Assembly: GCA_039818285.1 (NCBI GenBank)
Contig: JBCBUE010000008.1
Coordinates: forward strand, 1-64,000
DNA length: 64,000 nucleotides
Direction: 5' to 3'
Origin: JBCBUE01 sp039818285
GTDB lineage: Bacteria > Planctomycetota > Phycisphaerae > Phycisphaerales > Phycisphaeraceae
Position numbers and translations under genes: made by a program. The notes beneath the pieces are model-generated. The model was given only the letters and a program-made list of their open reading frames with translations, made no database searches and was not told the origin of the DNA. Shown here piece after piece: positions 56,532 through 64,000 of the stretch. The first letter of the stretch is position 1; every line of letters starts with the position of its first letter.

Positions 56532-58255
56532 GCAGCGCCTCCCTGCGTGGCGGTCTGGCCCGGCGTCTCAGAGGTGTCGGATGGGTCGGAGCCGTCACCG
56601 GCGTCGGCCATGCGCTGGCCGGGCGTGGTGCGCGCGGCGCCGAAGAGGCCCCACGGGTGGCCCTCGCCGAAGCCCTCGTCCGGCGGCTCGGGGCCGTGCT
56701 GGATCTTCTTGTTCAGCAGGAAGATCCACACCGCCCCCAGCAGGATGTAAATGCAGAGGAACATGACGATCGAGAAGCCGACCTGCTCGGCGGCGACGAC
56801 CTGGCTGACGCCGTCGCTGGTGCGCAGGCCGACCGACCGCGTGAACTCGGTGCCGTCGGCCATCGTGGCCGTGGCCGTCTCGTACTGCAGGTAGCCCTGC
56901 TCGTTGAACACCGGCTTGCCCGCGTCGTCCCGCAAGACCGGCGGGTGCACCACCCACGGCTGGCGCCCGACCTCCGCGGCGATCCAGCCGATCTGGTTCG
57001 CGACCAATGCCAGCAGCACGCTGACGACGTAGACCCACATCAGCCACCGCTTCTCGAACAGCGTCCCCCGCCACATCCAGTAGCAGCTCAACAACGTGAG
57101 CCCTACGAAGAAGACCCCGATGCCGACCATGATCCGCCACGACCAGAAGGTGATGATGAGGTTCGGGCGGTCCTCGGGGGCGATCGAGTCCAGCCCGATC
57201 ACGGGCTCGGAGAACGTGAAGTCGTCGTACGCGAGGAAGCTGAGCCCGCCGGGAATGGCGACGCGGAAGTGGACGGTCTCGTTCTTGGGGTCGGGGATGC
57301 CGAAGATGGTGAGCGGGGCCGGGCCCTCGCTGTCCCAGTGGTTCTCGAAGGCAGCGAGCTTGGCGGGCTGGTTGTGCACGACGGCCTGGGCCTGGAAGTG
57401 CCCTGAGACCGAGATCGCCAGGCAGCTGACCGTCGCAAACACCAGGGCGCCGCGAAAGCTGCGCTTGGCGAAGTCGACGTGCTTGTTCTTGATGATGTAC
57501 CAGGCGCTGATGCTCAGGATGAAGAACGCGCCCATGATGAAGCAACCGAGCAGCACGTGCGTCAGCCGGTCCATCGCGGACGGATTAAAGACGAGCGCCC
57601 AGAAGTCGGTGATCTCGGCCCGCATCACGGGCGTGCCGTCTTCGAGGAACCACGGCTGGGTCATGACGTTGCCCGCGGCGTCGCGGACGGGGTGGCCGGC
57701 GGCGTCCTCGACGACCTGCTGCATCTGCACCAGGTGCGAGCCCGCGGGCGTCTGCATCCACGAGTTGGCGACCACGATCCAGATCGACGAGAAGATCGAA
57801 CCCAGCGCCACCATGCACGTCGAGAAGAAGTGCATCTTGGGCCCGACGCGGTTCCAGCCGAACACCAGCACCGCCAGGAAGCCGGACTCGAGGAAGAAGG
57901 CGAAGATCCCCTCGGCCGCGAGCGCCGAGCCGAACACGTCGCCCACGAACCGCGAATACGCCGCCCAGTTCGTGCCGAACTGGAACTCCATCACGATGCC
58001 CGACGCAACGCCCATCGCGAAGTTCAGCGCGAACACCTTGGTCCAGAACTTCTGCGCCTGGCGATAGGCGGGGTCCTTGGTCCGCAGGTACGCCGCGCCC
58101 AGGTAGACCAGCACCACGCCCATGCCGATGGTCAACGGCGGGAAGAGGTAATGGAACATCACCGTCAGCGCGAACTGGATGCGGCTGAGGATGACGACGT
58201 CGAGTTCCACCGGCAGGCCTCGCTCTCTCGCGGTCGAAGCGACCTCGCCCACCAT
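56528..58255 (-). CDS. cydA: cytochrome bd ubiquinol oxidase subunit I
   Basis: CydA carries haems b558, b595 and d. The 575-residue protein has VILSRIQFALTVMFHYLFPP (His ligand region), NFAMGVASGIVMEFQFGTNW, AEGIFAFFLESGFLAVLVFG and GWIAAEVGRQPWVVHPP (GRQPW motif). After the core there is a segment of about 80 residues with a final membrane span and a Pro/Thr-rich tail. The ATG at 58255 is preferred over the TTG at 58279. It is followed by cydB as an overlapping pair. Expression under low oxygen is typical of the family but no regulator is visible here. Confidence 0.96.
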   Translation of the reverse strand: MVGEVASTARERGLPVELDVVILSRIQFALTVMFHYLFPPLTIGMGVVLVYLGAAYLRTKDPAYRQAQKFWTKVFALNFAMGVASGIVMEFQFGTNWAAYSRFVGDVFGSALAAEGIFAFFLESGFLAVLVFGWNRVGPKMHFFSTCMVALGSIFSSIWIVVANSWMQTPAGSHLVQMQQVVEDAAGHPVRDAAGNVMTQPWFLEDGTPVMRAEITDFWALVFNPSAMDRLTHVLLGCFIMGAFFILSISAWYIIKNKHVDFAKRSFRGALVFATVSCLAISVSGHFQAQAVVHNQPAKLAAFENHWDSEGPAPLTIFGIPDPKNETVHFRVAIPGGLSFLAYDDFTFSEPVIGLDSIAPEDRPNLIITFWSWRIMVGIGVFFVGLTLLSCYWMWRGTLFEKRWLMWVYVVSVLLALVANQIGWIAAEVGRQPWVVHPPVLRDDAGKPVFNEQGYLQYETATATMADGTEFTRSVGLRTSDGVSQVVAAEQVGFSIVMFLCIYILLGAVWIFLLNKKIQHGPEPPDEGFGEGHPWGLFGAARTTPGQRMADAGDGSDPSDTSETPGQTATQGGAA

Positions 58256-58365
58256 GATCCCGTCGGCGGCGTGTGTCAACCGCGCGGCGGTGGCGCTCGG
58301 TCACGCGACGCGCCCCGATCGCGACTCGTTCTCATCGGTCTTCGAGCGCTAGCCGCCGACGATCG

Positions 58366-60237
58366 TCACTGCGCGCGCTGCAGTTGAGTCCAGCCGGCCG
58401 GCGCGCTGGAGCCGTTGGTCACCAGGAACCCGCCCTGGCCGTTAGAGAAGGCGTTGTTGAACCCGCCGGGCAGCTGCACGGCGTTGCCGTCGCCGGTGTT
58501 CCAGGTCTCGACCTCGCGGACGTACTCGATGAACTCGCGCTGACCACGGTCGCTGCTGACTTGTCGGTTCTGGTTGATCTGGTTGTAGATGTCGTTGATC
58601 TCTTGGCTGGTCTGGGCGTTGATCTGGCTGATCTTCCGCGAGGTATTGATGCGGTCCTGGCTGATGTTGCGGTTGGTTTTCATCGCCTTGGCTTGTAGTT
58701 CGGCACGCATCTGAAACCACTGCGGGGTCATCTGTACCGAGTTCGCCACGACCATCATCATCGGCAATTGCTCTTCCAGCGAGACGCCCCGCGGGGCACG
58801 GAACGACATCGCCGGGTCGATCCACCACGTCGTGCTCTCGCTGGGCCCGAAACCGACGTCCGAGACGTTGTAGACGAAGCCCGCGCCCAGGCCGATCATC
58901 TCGCGCCACGACTGGCCGTCCTGGTCGTACGTCACGTCGAAGGTCAGGAACGACGTGTCGGCCGAGCTCTGCATGTTGAGCCCCGAAGCGCGGTTCTGCT
59001 GGTTCAAGGCGTTGAGCTGCTGCACCAGCGGCTGCAACTGCCGCTTCATAAACGTGGTCAGGACCGGCTCGATCTCCTGCTTGGTCACGCGGATGTTCGT
59101 GGCGCCCGGCCGGTGCGCGGGCAGGACGAGTTCCGTGACAAACCGCGTCCATTCTTCCGGCGAACGAGGCATGAACACGACCTGATACCCGTCGTCGACC
59201 TGCCCTTGCTGCGGCTGAGGCATGTTGAGCCCGGGCGGGTGACGCTTGTCCACGGCCACGCCGCTGGGCATCAGGTGCAACTGCTGACCCTTCGGACCGG
59301 TGACCTTGAGGTCCACGCTGGGCATCGTGGCGTAGAGCTGCGGCGGGAACCAGAACGCCCCGCCCTCGACCCGCCAGCCATCGGGGACCAGCAGCGTGTG
59401 CGACGGGTTGTTCCGCCACTTCGCGTCGCTGAGCGTCGCCTGCTGGAAGAGCATCTGATCCGCCGCCGCCGCGGGCGGGTTGCCGGTGGCGACGGCGGGC
59501 GGGTTCGGTGTCGTGCCACGCGACTGAGGCCGATCCGCGCCGGCGCCTCCATCGGGGTTGGTCGGCTCGTTGGGTTGCTGCCGCTGTTCCTCGCGCTGTC
59601 GACGCTGGGCCTCGCTGAAGGCGACGATCTTGTCGATCGTCTCGCGCACCTCGACCTGCTTCGCGTTGATCGCTCGCGCCTGCTCTTCGCGATGGCGCCA
59701 ACCGGCGATGTTCTGCTGGGCGATCTCGTTGCCGTTCTCGGCGGCGACCTGCATCATCGCGGCGCCCTCGATGTAGTCAGCGTCGGTCTGGGCGTCGTTC
59801 ATCATCGCGGCGCCGTAAGCCAGCTGGGCGAACGAGTTGTCGAGGTAAGCCCCGCGCCGCAGCAGGTCCAACGCCAGCTCCATGTCCTGCTCGACGCCGA
59901 CGCCGTCGCGGTGCAAGACGCCCAGGTTCGTCAACGCAGCGGGGTAGTTCTGGTTGGCGGCCTGGGCGTACCACTGCGCCGCGCGCAGGCCGTCAACCTC
60001 CGTGCCGCGCCCTCGGTGATACATGAGCCCGGCCATGTACTGCGCTTCGGGGTCGCCCGTCTGGCCGATCTGCTCGAAAATCGGCAACGCCGTCGCAAAA
60101 TCCCCCGCGCCGTAGGCGTCGTACGCGCGTTCCAGATCGTTGCCGCCGGCAAGACCCGCCAGCCCAAGCACCGCGGCCAGAGCGATCACTCGCATCGCCC
60201 GCATCGATCCGCACGCCCAGCGTCCAACTCGTTTCAT
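58366..60237 (-). CDS. secreted Sel1-repeat protein
   Basis: The 623-residue protein has a signal peptide (RVIALAAVLGLAGLAGG), then Sel1-like repeats (AEAQYMAGLMYHRGRGTEVD-like and YPAALTNLGVLHRDGVGVEQ, then LLRRGAYLDNSFAQLAYGAA) over about residues 35-190, and a long C-terminal region with PSHTLLVPDGWRVEGGAFWF, where the Trp-rich DGW segment might be a lipase- or PsbP-like domain. Function unknown. Sel1 repeats mediate protein contacts. The start ATG is at 60237. It ends 110 bases from cydA on the same strand, so cotranscription is possible but not certain. Confidence 0.82.
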   Translation of the reverse strand: MKRVGRWACGSMRAMRVIALAAVLGLAGLAGGNDLERAYDAYGAGDFATALPIFEQIGQTGDPEAQYMAGLMYHRGRGTEVDGLRAAQWYAQAANQNYPAALTNLGVLHRDGVGVEQDMELALDLLRRGAYLDNSFAQLAYGAAMMNDAQTDADYIEGAAMMQVAAENGNEIAQQNIAGWRHREEQARAINAKQVEVRETIDKIVAFSEAQRRQREEQRQQPNEPTNPDGGAGADRPQSRGTTPNPPAVATGNPPAAAADQMLFQQATLSDAKWRNNPSHTLLVPDGWRVEGGAFWFPPQLYATMPSVDLKVTGPKGQQLHLMPSGVAVDKRHPPGLNMPQPQQGQVDDGYQVVFMPRSPEEWTRFVTELVLPAHRPGATNIRVTKQEIEPVLTTFMKRQLQPLVQQLNALNQQNRASGLNMQSSADTSFLTFDVTYDQDGQSWREMIGLGAGFVYNVSDVGFGPSESTTWWIDPAMSFRAPRGVSLEEQLPMMMVVANSVQMTPQWFQMRAELQAKAMKTNRNISQDRINTSRKISQINAQTSQEINDIYNQINQNRQVSSDRGQREFIEYVREVETWNTGDGNAVQLPGGFNNAFSNGQGGFLVTNGSSAPAGWTQLQRAQ

Positions 60238-60670
60238 CGCCCGCCTCCTGTGAAAGATGTGATCGTCCGGGCACTCTAACCGCGACGGGCCGAGCGTCCC
60301 AGCCCCGCTTCAGGCCGCCGCGGCGTCACACGACCGAACCCGTCTTTCTCGACCTCCGGCACGATCACGTCGTTGAACCCCGGCCCGGCGCGGCGTAGCC
60401 GGCATCCTGCGCCGCCCCCCGAAAGCCCAGCACGAGCGCAGCCGGGCAAACAACGCGAGACTCATTGCTTTCACGGAGTTCATGACCGGCGCTCCGAGGA
60501 GAAACCAAATTCAACGCGAGACCCAAACCCGGTAGCCGAGCGGGCCGCGGTGGAACAGATGGAACACGCGGGTGCGAGGCTCGGATCGTCGGATTAAAAT
60601 CTGCCTCCCGCTCGATCGCTTGACGCGTCTTTTCTATCGGCCTTGATTCCAAGGCCCTCGGAGTTGCACG
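60238..60670. other. 433-base intergenic region upstream of the GPH symporter gene
   Basis: The region holds no convincing ORF or RNA gene. A TTGACG at 60620-60625 with TTGATT 17 bases later is a weak promoter candidate. A perfect seven-base hairpin (GGCCTTG at 60639-60645, CAAGGCC at 60650-60656) sits 14 bases before the symporter ATG. The minus strand at about 60276-60400 resembles the end of a degraded coding region, but no frame is continuous. Confidence 0.5.
60639..60656 (+). promoter_or_regulatory. leader hairpin just before the GPH symporter gene
   Basis: The 7-bp stem GGCCTTG/CAAGGCC with loop ATTC ends 14 bases before the ATG at 60671. The GGAG ribosome site at about 60660 lies immediately after it, so folding could affect translation. 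Confidence 0.4.
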
Positions 60671-62128
60671 ATGACCTCAGCGTCCCCCGCGGCCGTGCCG
60701 CACGCGCCCGCCCCGGTCTCCGTTCCCATGGGGCAGAAGATCGCCTTCGGCGTCGGCATGCTCGCCAATCAGATGTTCCCCGCGGCCCTGGGCATCTTCA
60801 TGGTCGTCCTCGTCCAGTCGCTCGGCATGGACCCGCTGCTCTGGGGCATCGTCGCCTTCCTGCCTCGCCTCTCCGACGCACTGACCGATCCGATCATGGG
60901 ATTCGTCACCGACAACACTAAGTCGCGCTGGGGCAGGCGGAGGCCGTACATCTTCGTCGGCGCGATCGTCACCGGCCTCGCGTACGTGTTCATGTGGCAG
61001 CTCTACCCCGAGAACGGCGAGACGTACAACTTCGTCTACTTCCTCGCGCTGTCGTTCGTCTTCTACCTCGGGCTGACGATTTTCGCGACGCCGTACGTCG
61101 CGATGGGCTACGAGATGTGCGACGACTTCCACGAGCGCACGCGCCTGATGGCCGTGTCGCAGTGGATCGGCCAGCTCGCGTGGGTCATCGTGCCGTGGTT
61201 CTGGGTGATCATCTACGACCCGGACCTTTACGCCGACGCCGTCGCCGGCTCGCGCAACCTCGCGATCTGGGTCGGCCTGGGCTGCATGCTTATGGCCCTG
61301 ACCCCCGCGATCTTCGTCAAGACCAAGCCCGTCGATCCCTCGACCCTCGAGAAGATCTCGCCGTCCACCCTCGGCAAAAACTTCACCAGCCTGTTCCACG
61401 GCTTCGCGCAGACGCTCACCCTCAAGCCCTTCATCCGCATCTGCATCGCAACCTTCTGCGTCTTCAACGCCTTCAACACCGTCGCCGCCTTCTCCTTCTT
61501 CATCATCGTGCACTACGTCTTCCACTCGGACATGGGCGCCGTCGGGCACTACGCGGCGTGGTTCGGCTGTGCGTCGGCGATCGCGACCTGCTTCTTCGCG
61601 ATCCCGATCGTTACCTGGCTCTCGCGACGGGTCGGCAAGAAGAACGCCTTCCTCATCTCCCAAGGCATCTCACTGGCGGGTTATGCCTGCTTCTGGTGGG
61701 CGTTCAACCCCGCCGCGCCGTGGACGATGTTCCTGCCGCTGCCGCTGTTCTCGTTCGGCATCGGCAGCCTGTTCACGATCATGATGTCGATGACCGCCGA
61801 CATCTGCGACCTGGACGAGCTCAACACCGGCCACCGCCGCGAGGGCGTGTTCGGCGCGGTGTACTGGTGGATGGTGAAGTTCGGCTTCGCCGTCGCGGCG
61901 CTGCTGGGCGGGGCGATCCTCAAGTGGGTCGGCTTCGACGAGTCCGCCCCCACACAAACCGAGAGCGCCCTCACCGGCCTACGCCTCGCCTACATCCTCA
62001 CGCCGATGGTCGGCACCGTGATCGCGATGCTGGTCATGCTCGGCTACAACCTCGACGAAACCCAGGCCAACGACATCCGCGACCGGCTCGCCGAGCGGCA
62101 CGCGTCAACGGCCGGCTCAACGCCCTAG
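60671..62128 (+). CDS. GPH-family (MFS-like) sugar:cation symporter
   Basis: The 485-residue membrane protein has about twelve spans. Signature segments are FLPRLSDALTDPIMGFVTDN, KSRWGRRRPYIFVGAIV, PYVAMGYEMCDDFHERTRLM and SMTADICDLDELNTGHRREG, which match the glycoside-pentoside-hexuronide:cation symporter group. It should take up a sugar or sugar acid with Na+ or H+; the substrate is unknown. GGAG precedes the ATG. Its 3' end overlaps the convergent CIA30 gene by 12 bases. No sugar-catabolic gene is adjacent. Confidence 0.9.
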   Translation: MTSASPAAVPHAPAPVSVPMGQKIAFGVGMLANQMFPAALGIFMVVLVQSLGMDPLLWGIVAFLPRLSDALTDPIMGFVTDNTKSRWGRRRPYIFVGAIVTGLAYVFMWQLYPENGETYNFVYFLALSFVFYLGLTIFATPYVAMGYEMCDDFHERTRLMAVSQWIGQLAWVIVPWFWVIIYDPDLYADAVAGSRNLAIWVGLGCMLMALTPAIFVKTKPVDPSTLEKISPSTLGKNFTSLFHGFAQTLTLKPFIRICIATFCVFNAFNTVAAFSFFIIVHYVFHSDMGAVGHYAAWFGCASAIATCFFAIPIVTWLSRRVGKKNAFLISQGISLAGYACFWWAFNPAAPWTMFLPLPLFSFGIGSLFTIMMSMTADICDLDELNTGHRREGVFGAVYWWMVKFGFAVAALLGGAILKWVGFDESAPTQTESALTGLRLAYILTPMVGTVIAMLVMLGYNLDETQANDIRDRLAERHASTAGSTP

Positions 62129-62866
62129 GCCGCTCGACGCGACGGGCTCGGGCTGCGGGACGATCTCGATGCGGTCGACGACGAGGCGGAACGGGCCATC
62201 CTTGGTGTCGTTGATCATGAGCCCCAAGCGAGTGGCGTGTTCCCCGGCGAGCTCGGGCGCCGCGGGTACCGGCCGACCGCGCCACGCCGGGGTCAGGTCG
62301 GTGATCGGGACGGTGACGGTCTGCCATGCGTCGGCCGCGGCGTTCTCGTCGAGCGGCAGCGGGGCGCGGTGGTTGATGTTGCGGCCGGCGTGGCGACGGC
62401 CGTCGTCGACGCGCAGATAGATGTTGCGAAAGTCGGTCTGCAGCGTCAGCCGGATGGCCGCGGCGTCGACCAGCACGTCGGGCGGCAGCGGCAGCCGGAC
62501 GGAGGCGAAGCCGCCGCCGTTGGTGTTGATGAAGCCCTCGAAGGTGAGCGTCCCCCTGGAAACGACGGGGCCGTCGGCGTCGGCCGCGGCCGACTGGAAG
62601 GTGAGGTTGCCGATGGATCGGCCGCCCATGACGTTGTCGTTGACGACCTGCCATCGGGCGTTGTCGTAGACATCCGTGAAGTCGGTGAGCAGCGTGGCGG
62701 CGGGGTCGGGAGACGACGCGGTGTGGTCCGGCGCAGAACCACTCGCCATGGCGGCGGCGGCGCAGAGCGGGCAGCCCTCGCCGGCCATGGCCGGGGTCGC
62801 GACCAGCACGGCGGCTGCGAGGGTCAAGGCGGGTACGAGACGACGGCGGGTGGGATTGACGTGCAT
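62117..62866 (-). CDS. CIA30-domain protein, exported
   Basis: The 249-residue protein has a signal peptide (ALTLAAAVLVATPAMA), a Cys-containing stretch EGCPLCAAAAMASG, and a CIA30-like beta-sandwich: WQVVNDNVMGGRSIGNLTFQ, GFINTNGGGFASVRLPLP and TDFRNIYLRVDDGRRHAG, then TVPITDLTPAWRGRPVPAAP. CIA30/NDUFAF1 proteins help complex I assembly in mitochondria; bacterial forms have unknown roles. The signal peptide makes a direct complex I role unlikely. The start is ATG at 62866, almost touching the zinc-finger gene start on the other strand. Confidence 0.88.
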   Translation of the reverse strand: MHVNPTRRRLVPALTLAAAVLVATPAMAGEGCPLCAAAAMASGSAPDHTASSPDPAATLLTDFTDVYDNARWQVVNDNVMGGRSIGNLTFQSAAADADGPVVSRGTLTFEGFINTNGGGFASVRLPLPPDVLVDAAAIRLTLQTDFRNIYLRVDDGRRHAGRNINHRAPLPLDENAAADAWQTVTVPITDLTPAWRGRPVPAAPELAGEHATRLGLMINDTKDGPFRLVVDRIEIVPQPEPVASSGLGR

Positions 62867-62870
62867 GTCG

Positions 62871-63899
62871 ATGGTAGCGCGGGGGACGCGGCCGGGCGCA
62901 AGGCGGTGGGCGGGCGTCTGTGCGCGCGCCGGCGTCGCCGTCGCCGCCTGGGCGGTGGACGATCTCGACCGGGCATTGCTGGACGCATGGAACCGCGTGC
63001 TGCCGCGGCTGCGGGCCGATCCCGGCGAACGGCTCCGCCGACTGGCCCGACGCCGCCGAGCGACGCTGAGGCGACCCCCGCGGGCGTGGTGCCTGGCGCT
63101 GCGGGCGTCGGATACCCGGCTGAATCATCTCACCGCCCATGTCGAACCGCTGCCGCCGTCGGCTGATGTTGATGCGTTCCCCGCCGAGTCGGCCGGGGAC
63201 GCGATCGCCCGGCGGCTGCCGCACACCATCGACGTCGACGCCCCGCTGATCCGCCGGCTCACCGCCCCCGTCCGGCTCCCCGCGTCCGGCGAGGACTGGC
63301 AGGTCGTCGCCAACCTCCTCGGCACCCACGAAGAGACCCTCCGCCACGCCATCCGCCAAGGCGTCCTGCGCGCACGACACGTCCCCCGCCTCGGCGGCAA
63401 ACGCGGCAAGCCCGTCCCCGTCCTCTACTCGCCCCACCTGCTCGACCCGTCCAACGCCAACCACCGCACCGCCCCCGACCCCCGCTGGGGCACCCTCTGG
63501 CAATCCCTGGCCGACCGCCTGCCCGCCGACTTCACGCAGACCCTGACCCGCGTGCCCCGCACCCGCCGCGACCCCCGCGACGACCCCGACGCCCCGCCCC
63601 GCTTCCGCGGCTGGCACTGGCGATGCCCCGCCTGCCGCAAGCCCGTCCGCACGCTGTTCCTGCCCTTACCCCCCGCCACCCTCCAGTCCCTGCTCGGCGT
63701 CGACCTTCACGAAGACGGCCGCCTCGTCCCCCACACCCCCGCCGACATCGATCCGCCCCCCACGACCTTCGCCTGCCATCACTGCCATCGAGTGCGGTAC
63801 TTCGATTCACAAAACGCGGGTGGGTGGAATCATCTCGTCACGCACTTATCAGGTGGATTGCTATATGGAAGCGAGGTTCAAATGCCAGAGTTTTACTGA
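62871..63899 (+). CDS. double zinc-finger protein of unknown function
   Basis: The roughly 342-residue protein is Arg/Pro-rich. A helical section with DEETLRHAIRQGVLRARHV-like DNA-binding character (from EDWQVVANLLGTHEETLR onwards) precedes two CxxC zinc knuckles: HWRCPACRKPVRTLF and FACHHCHRVRYFDSQ. This suggests nucleic-acid binding, but no family was recognised. The true start is uncertain: ATGs at 62865 and 62871 overlap the divergent CIA30 start, and translation could begin later. GC content falls at the 3' end. Confidence 0.6.
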   Translation: MVARGTRPGARRWAGVCARAGVAVAAWAVDDLDRALLDAWNRVLPRLRADPGERLRRLARRRRATLRRPPRAWCLALRASDTRLNHLTAHVEPLPPSADVDAFPAESAGDAIARRLPHTIDVDAPLIRRLTAPVRLPASGEDWQVVANLLGTHEETLRHAIRQGVLRARHVPRLGGKRGKPVPVLYSPHLLDPSNANHRTAPDPRWGTLWQSLADRLPADFTQTLTRVPRTRRDPRDDPDAPPRFRGWHWRCPACRKPVRTLFLPLPPATLQSLLGVDLHEDGRLVPHTPADIDPPPTTFACHHCHRVRYFDSQNAGGWNHLVTHLSGGLLYGSEVQMPEFY

Positions 63900-64000
63900 T
63901 AACCAACGTACTCACCCTCATCATTGTACCCGAGACACCGTGGGTGATTGGCCGCGTTCCAGATGCGATCGAGAAGCGGTTGTGCAATTTGATCCGCCCT
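63893..64000 (-). CDS. C-terminal end of an unidentified gene running off the window
   Basis: Thirty-five codons and a TAA stop are present on the minus strand, reading RADQIAQPLLDRIWNAANHP then RCLGYNDEGEYVGYQ. The frame is open to the window edge and looks protein-like, at lower GC than the main window. It overlaps the convergent zinc-finger gene by seven bases. No family can be assigned from this fragment. Confidence 0.45.
   Translation of the reverse strand, partial: RADQIAQPLLDRIWNAANHPRCLGYNDEGEYVGYQ

Noticed and set aside
60276..60400. Minus-strand protein-like ending (FNDVIVPEVEKDGFGRV) in the intergenic gap
   Set aside because: The segment reads well for only about 30 codons, the frame upstream changes to low-complexity GC-rich sequence, and no start or ribosome site is present. 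It may be a degraded gene but is not supported enough to annotate.

Overview
The window is about 64 kb of very GC-rich bacterial DNA (roughly 70% G+C by eye) with tightly packed genes, many GTG or TTG starts and frequent 4-25 base gene overlaps. Several features point to a Gram-negative member of the Planctomycetes, most likely class Phycisphaerae: PEP-CTERM-type secreted proteins, LpxD, a divergent Ser/Thr kinase and FHA-phosphatase pair, a free-standing AICAR transformylase, YHYH and fibro-slime domain proteins. This placement is inferred from gene content and style only. No rRNA, phage, transposase, CRISPR array or plasmid backbone was seen. The only RNA gene found is tRNA-Tyr.

Layout. 0-12 kb: housekeeping genes serB (cut by the window edge), ffh and tilS, an ECF sigma operon, a small winged-helix regulator divergent from isocitrate dehydrogenase, a free-standing LarC C-terminal domain and dapA. 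12-18 kb: a PEP-CTERM protein, pdxH, an SDR-DUF2867 gene with a tiny DUF2256 gene opposite an iron-sulfur photolyase, and an AICAR transformylase with a palindromic repeat between the last two. 18-27.5 kb: a Ser/Thr kinase facing an FHA/SpoIIE phosphatase, two paralogous AEC transporters, and a catabolic or transport operon (MFS, AEC, glycosidase-like protein, class-A beta-lactamase-like protein). 27.6-34 kb: tRNA-Tyr, an unknown secreted protein, a Kef-type antiporter, an unusually ended UbiA prenyltransferase and a GH15 glucoamylase. 34-44 kb: a NuoG-like subunit with a TPR lipoprotein, lpxD, an MBL hydrolase, and an ispD-sppA-nadK run facing a zinc dehydrogenase.

44-54 kb: an orphan SUKH-family gene of lower GC, a c-type cytochrome, a fibro-slime secreted protein, and a betaine-lipid operon (btaA and btaB) split by a membrane-protein gene of strikingly low GC. 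Then come periplasmic MsrA, a YHYH protein, a GNAT acetyltransferase and PPK2. 53.4-64 kb: an ArsR-SRPBCC operon whose palindromic operator is centred on the regulator start codon, a single-domain BLUF photoreceptor, an HNH-like protein, cytochrome bd oxidase (cydAB), a Sel1-repeat secreted protein, a GPH-type symporter, a CIA30 protein, a double zinc-finger protein, and the tail of an unidentified gene.

The window is mostly ordinary chromosome. The signals most worth following are the autoregulatory architecture of the ArsR gene, the low-GC gene inside the betaine-lipid operon, the repeat that supplies the end of the photolyase gene, and the UbiA protein whose last membrane segments are replaced by an acidic tail.
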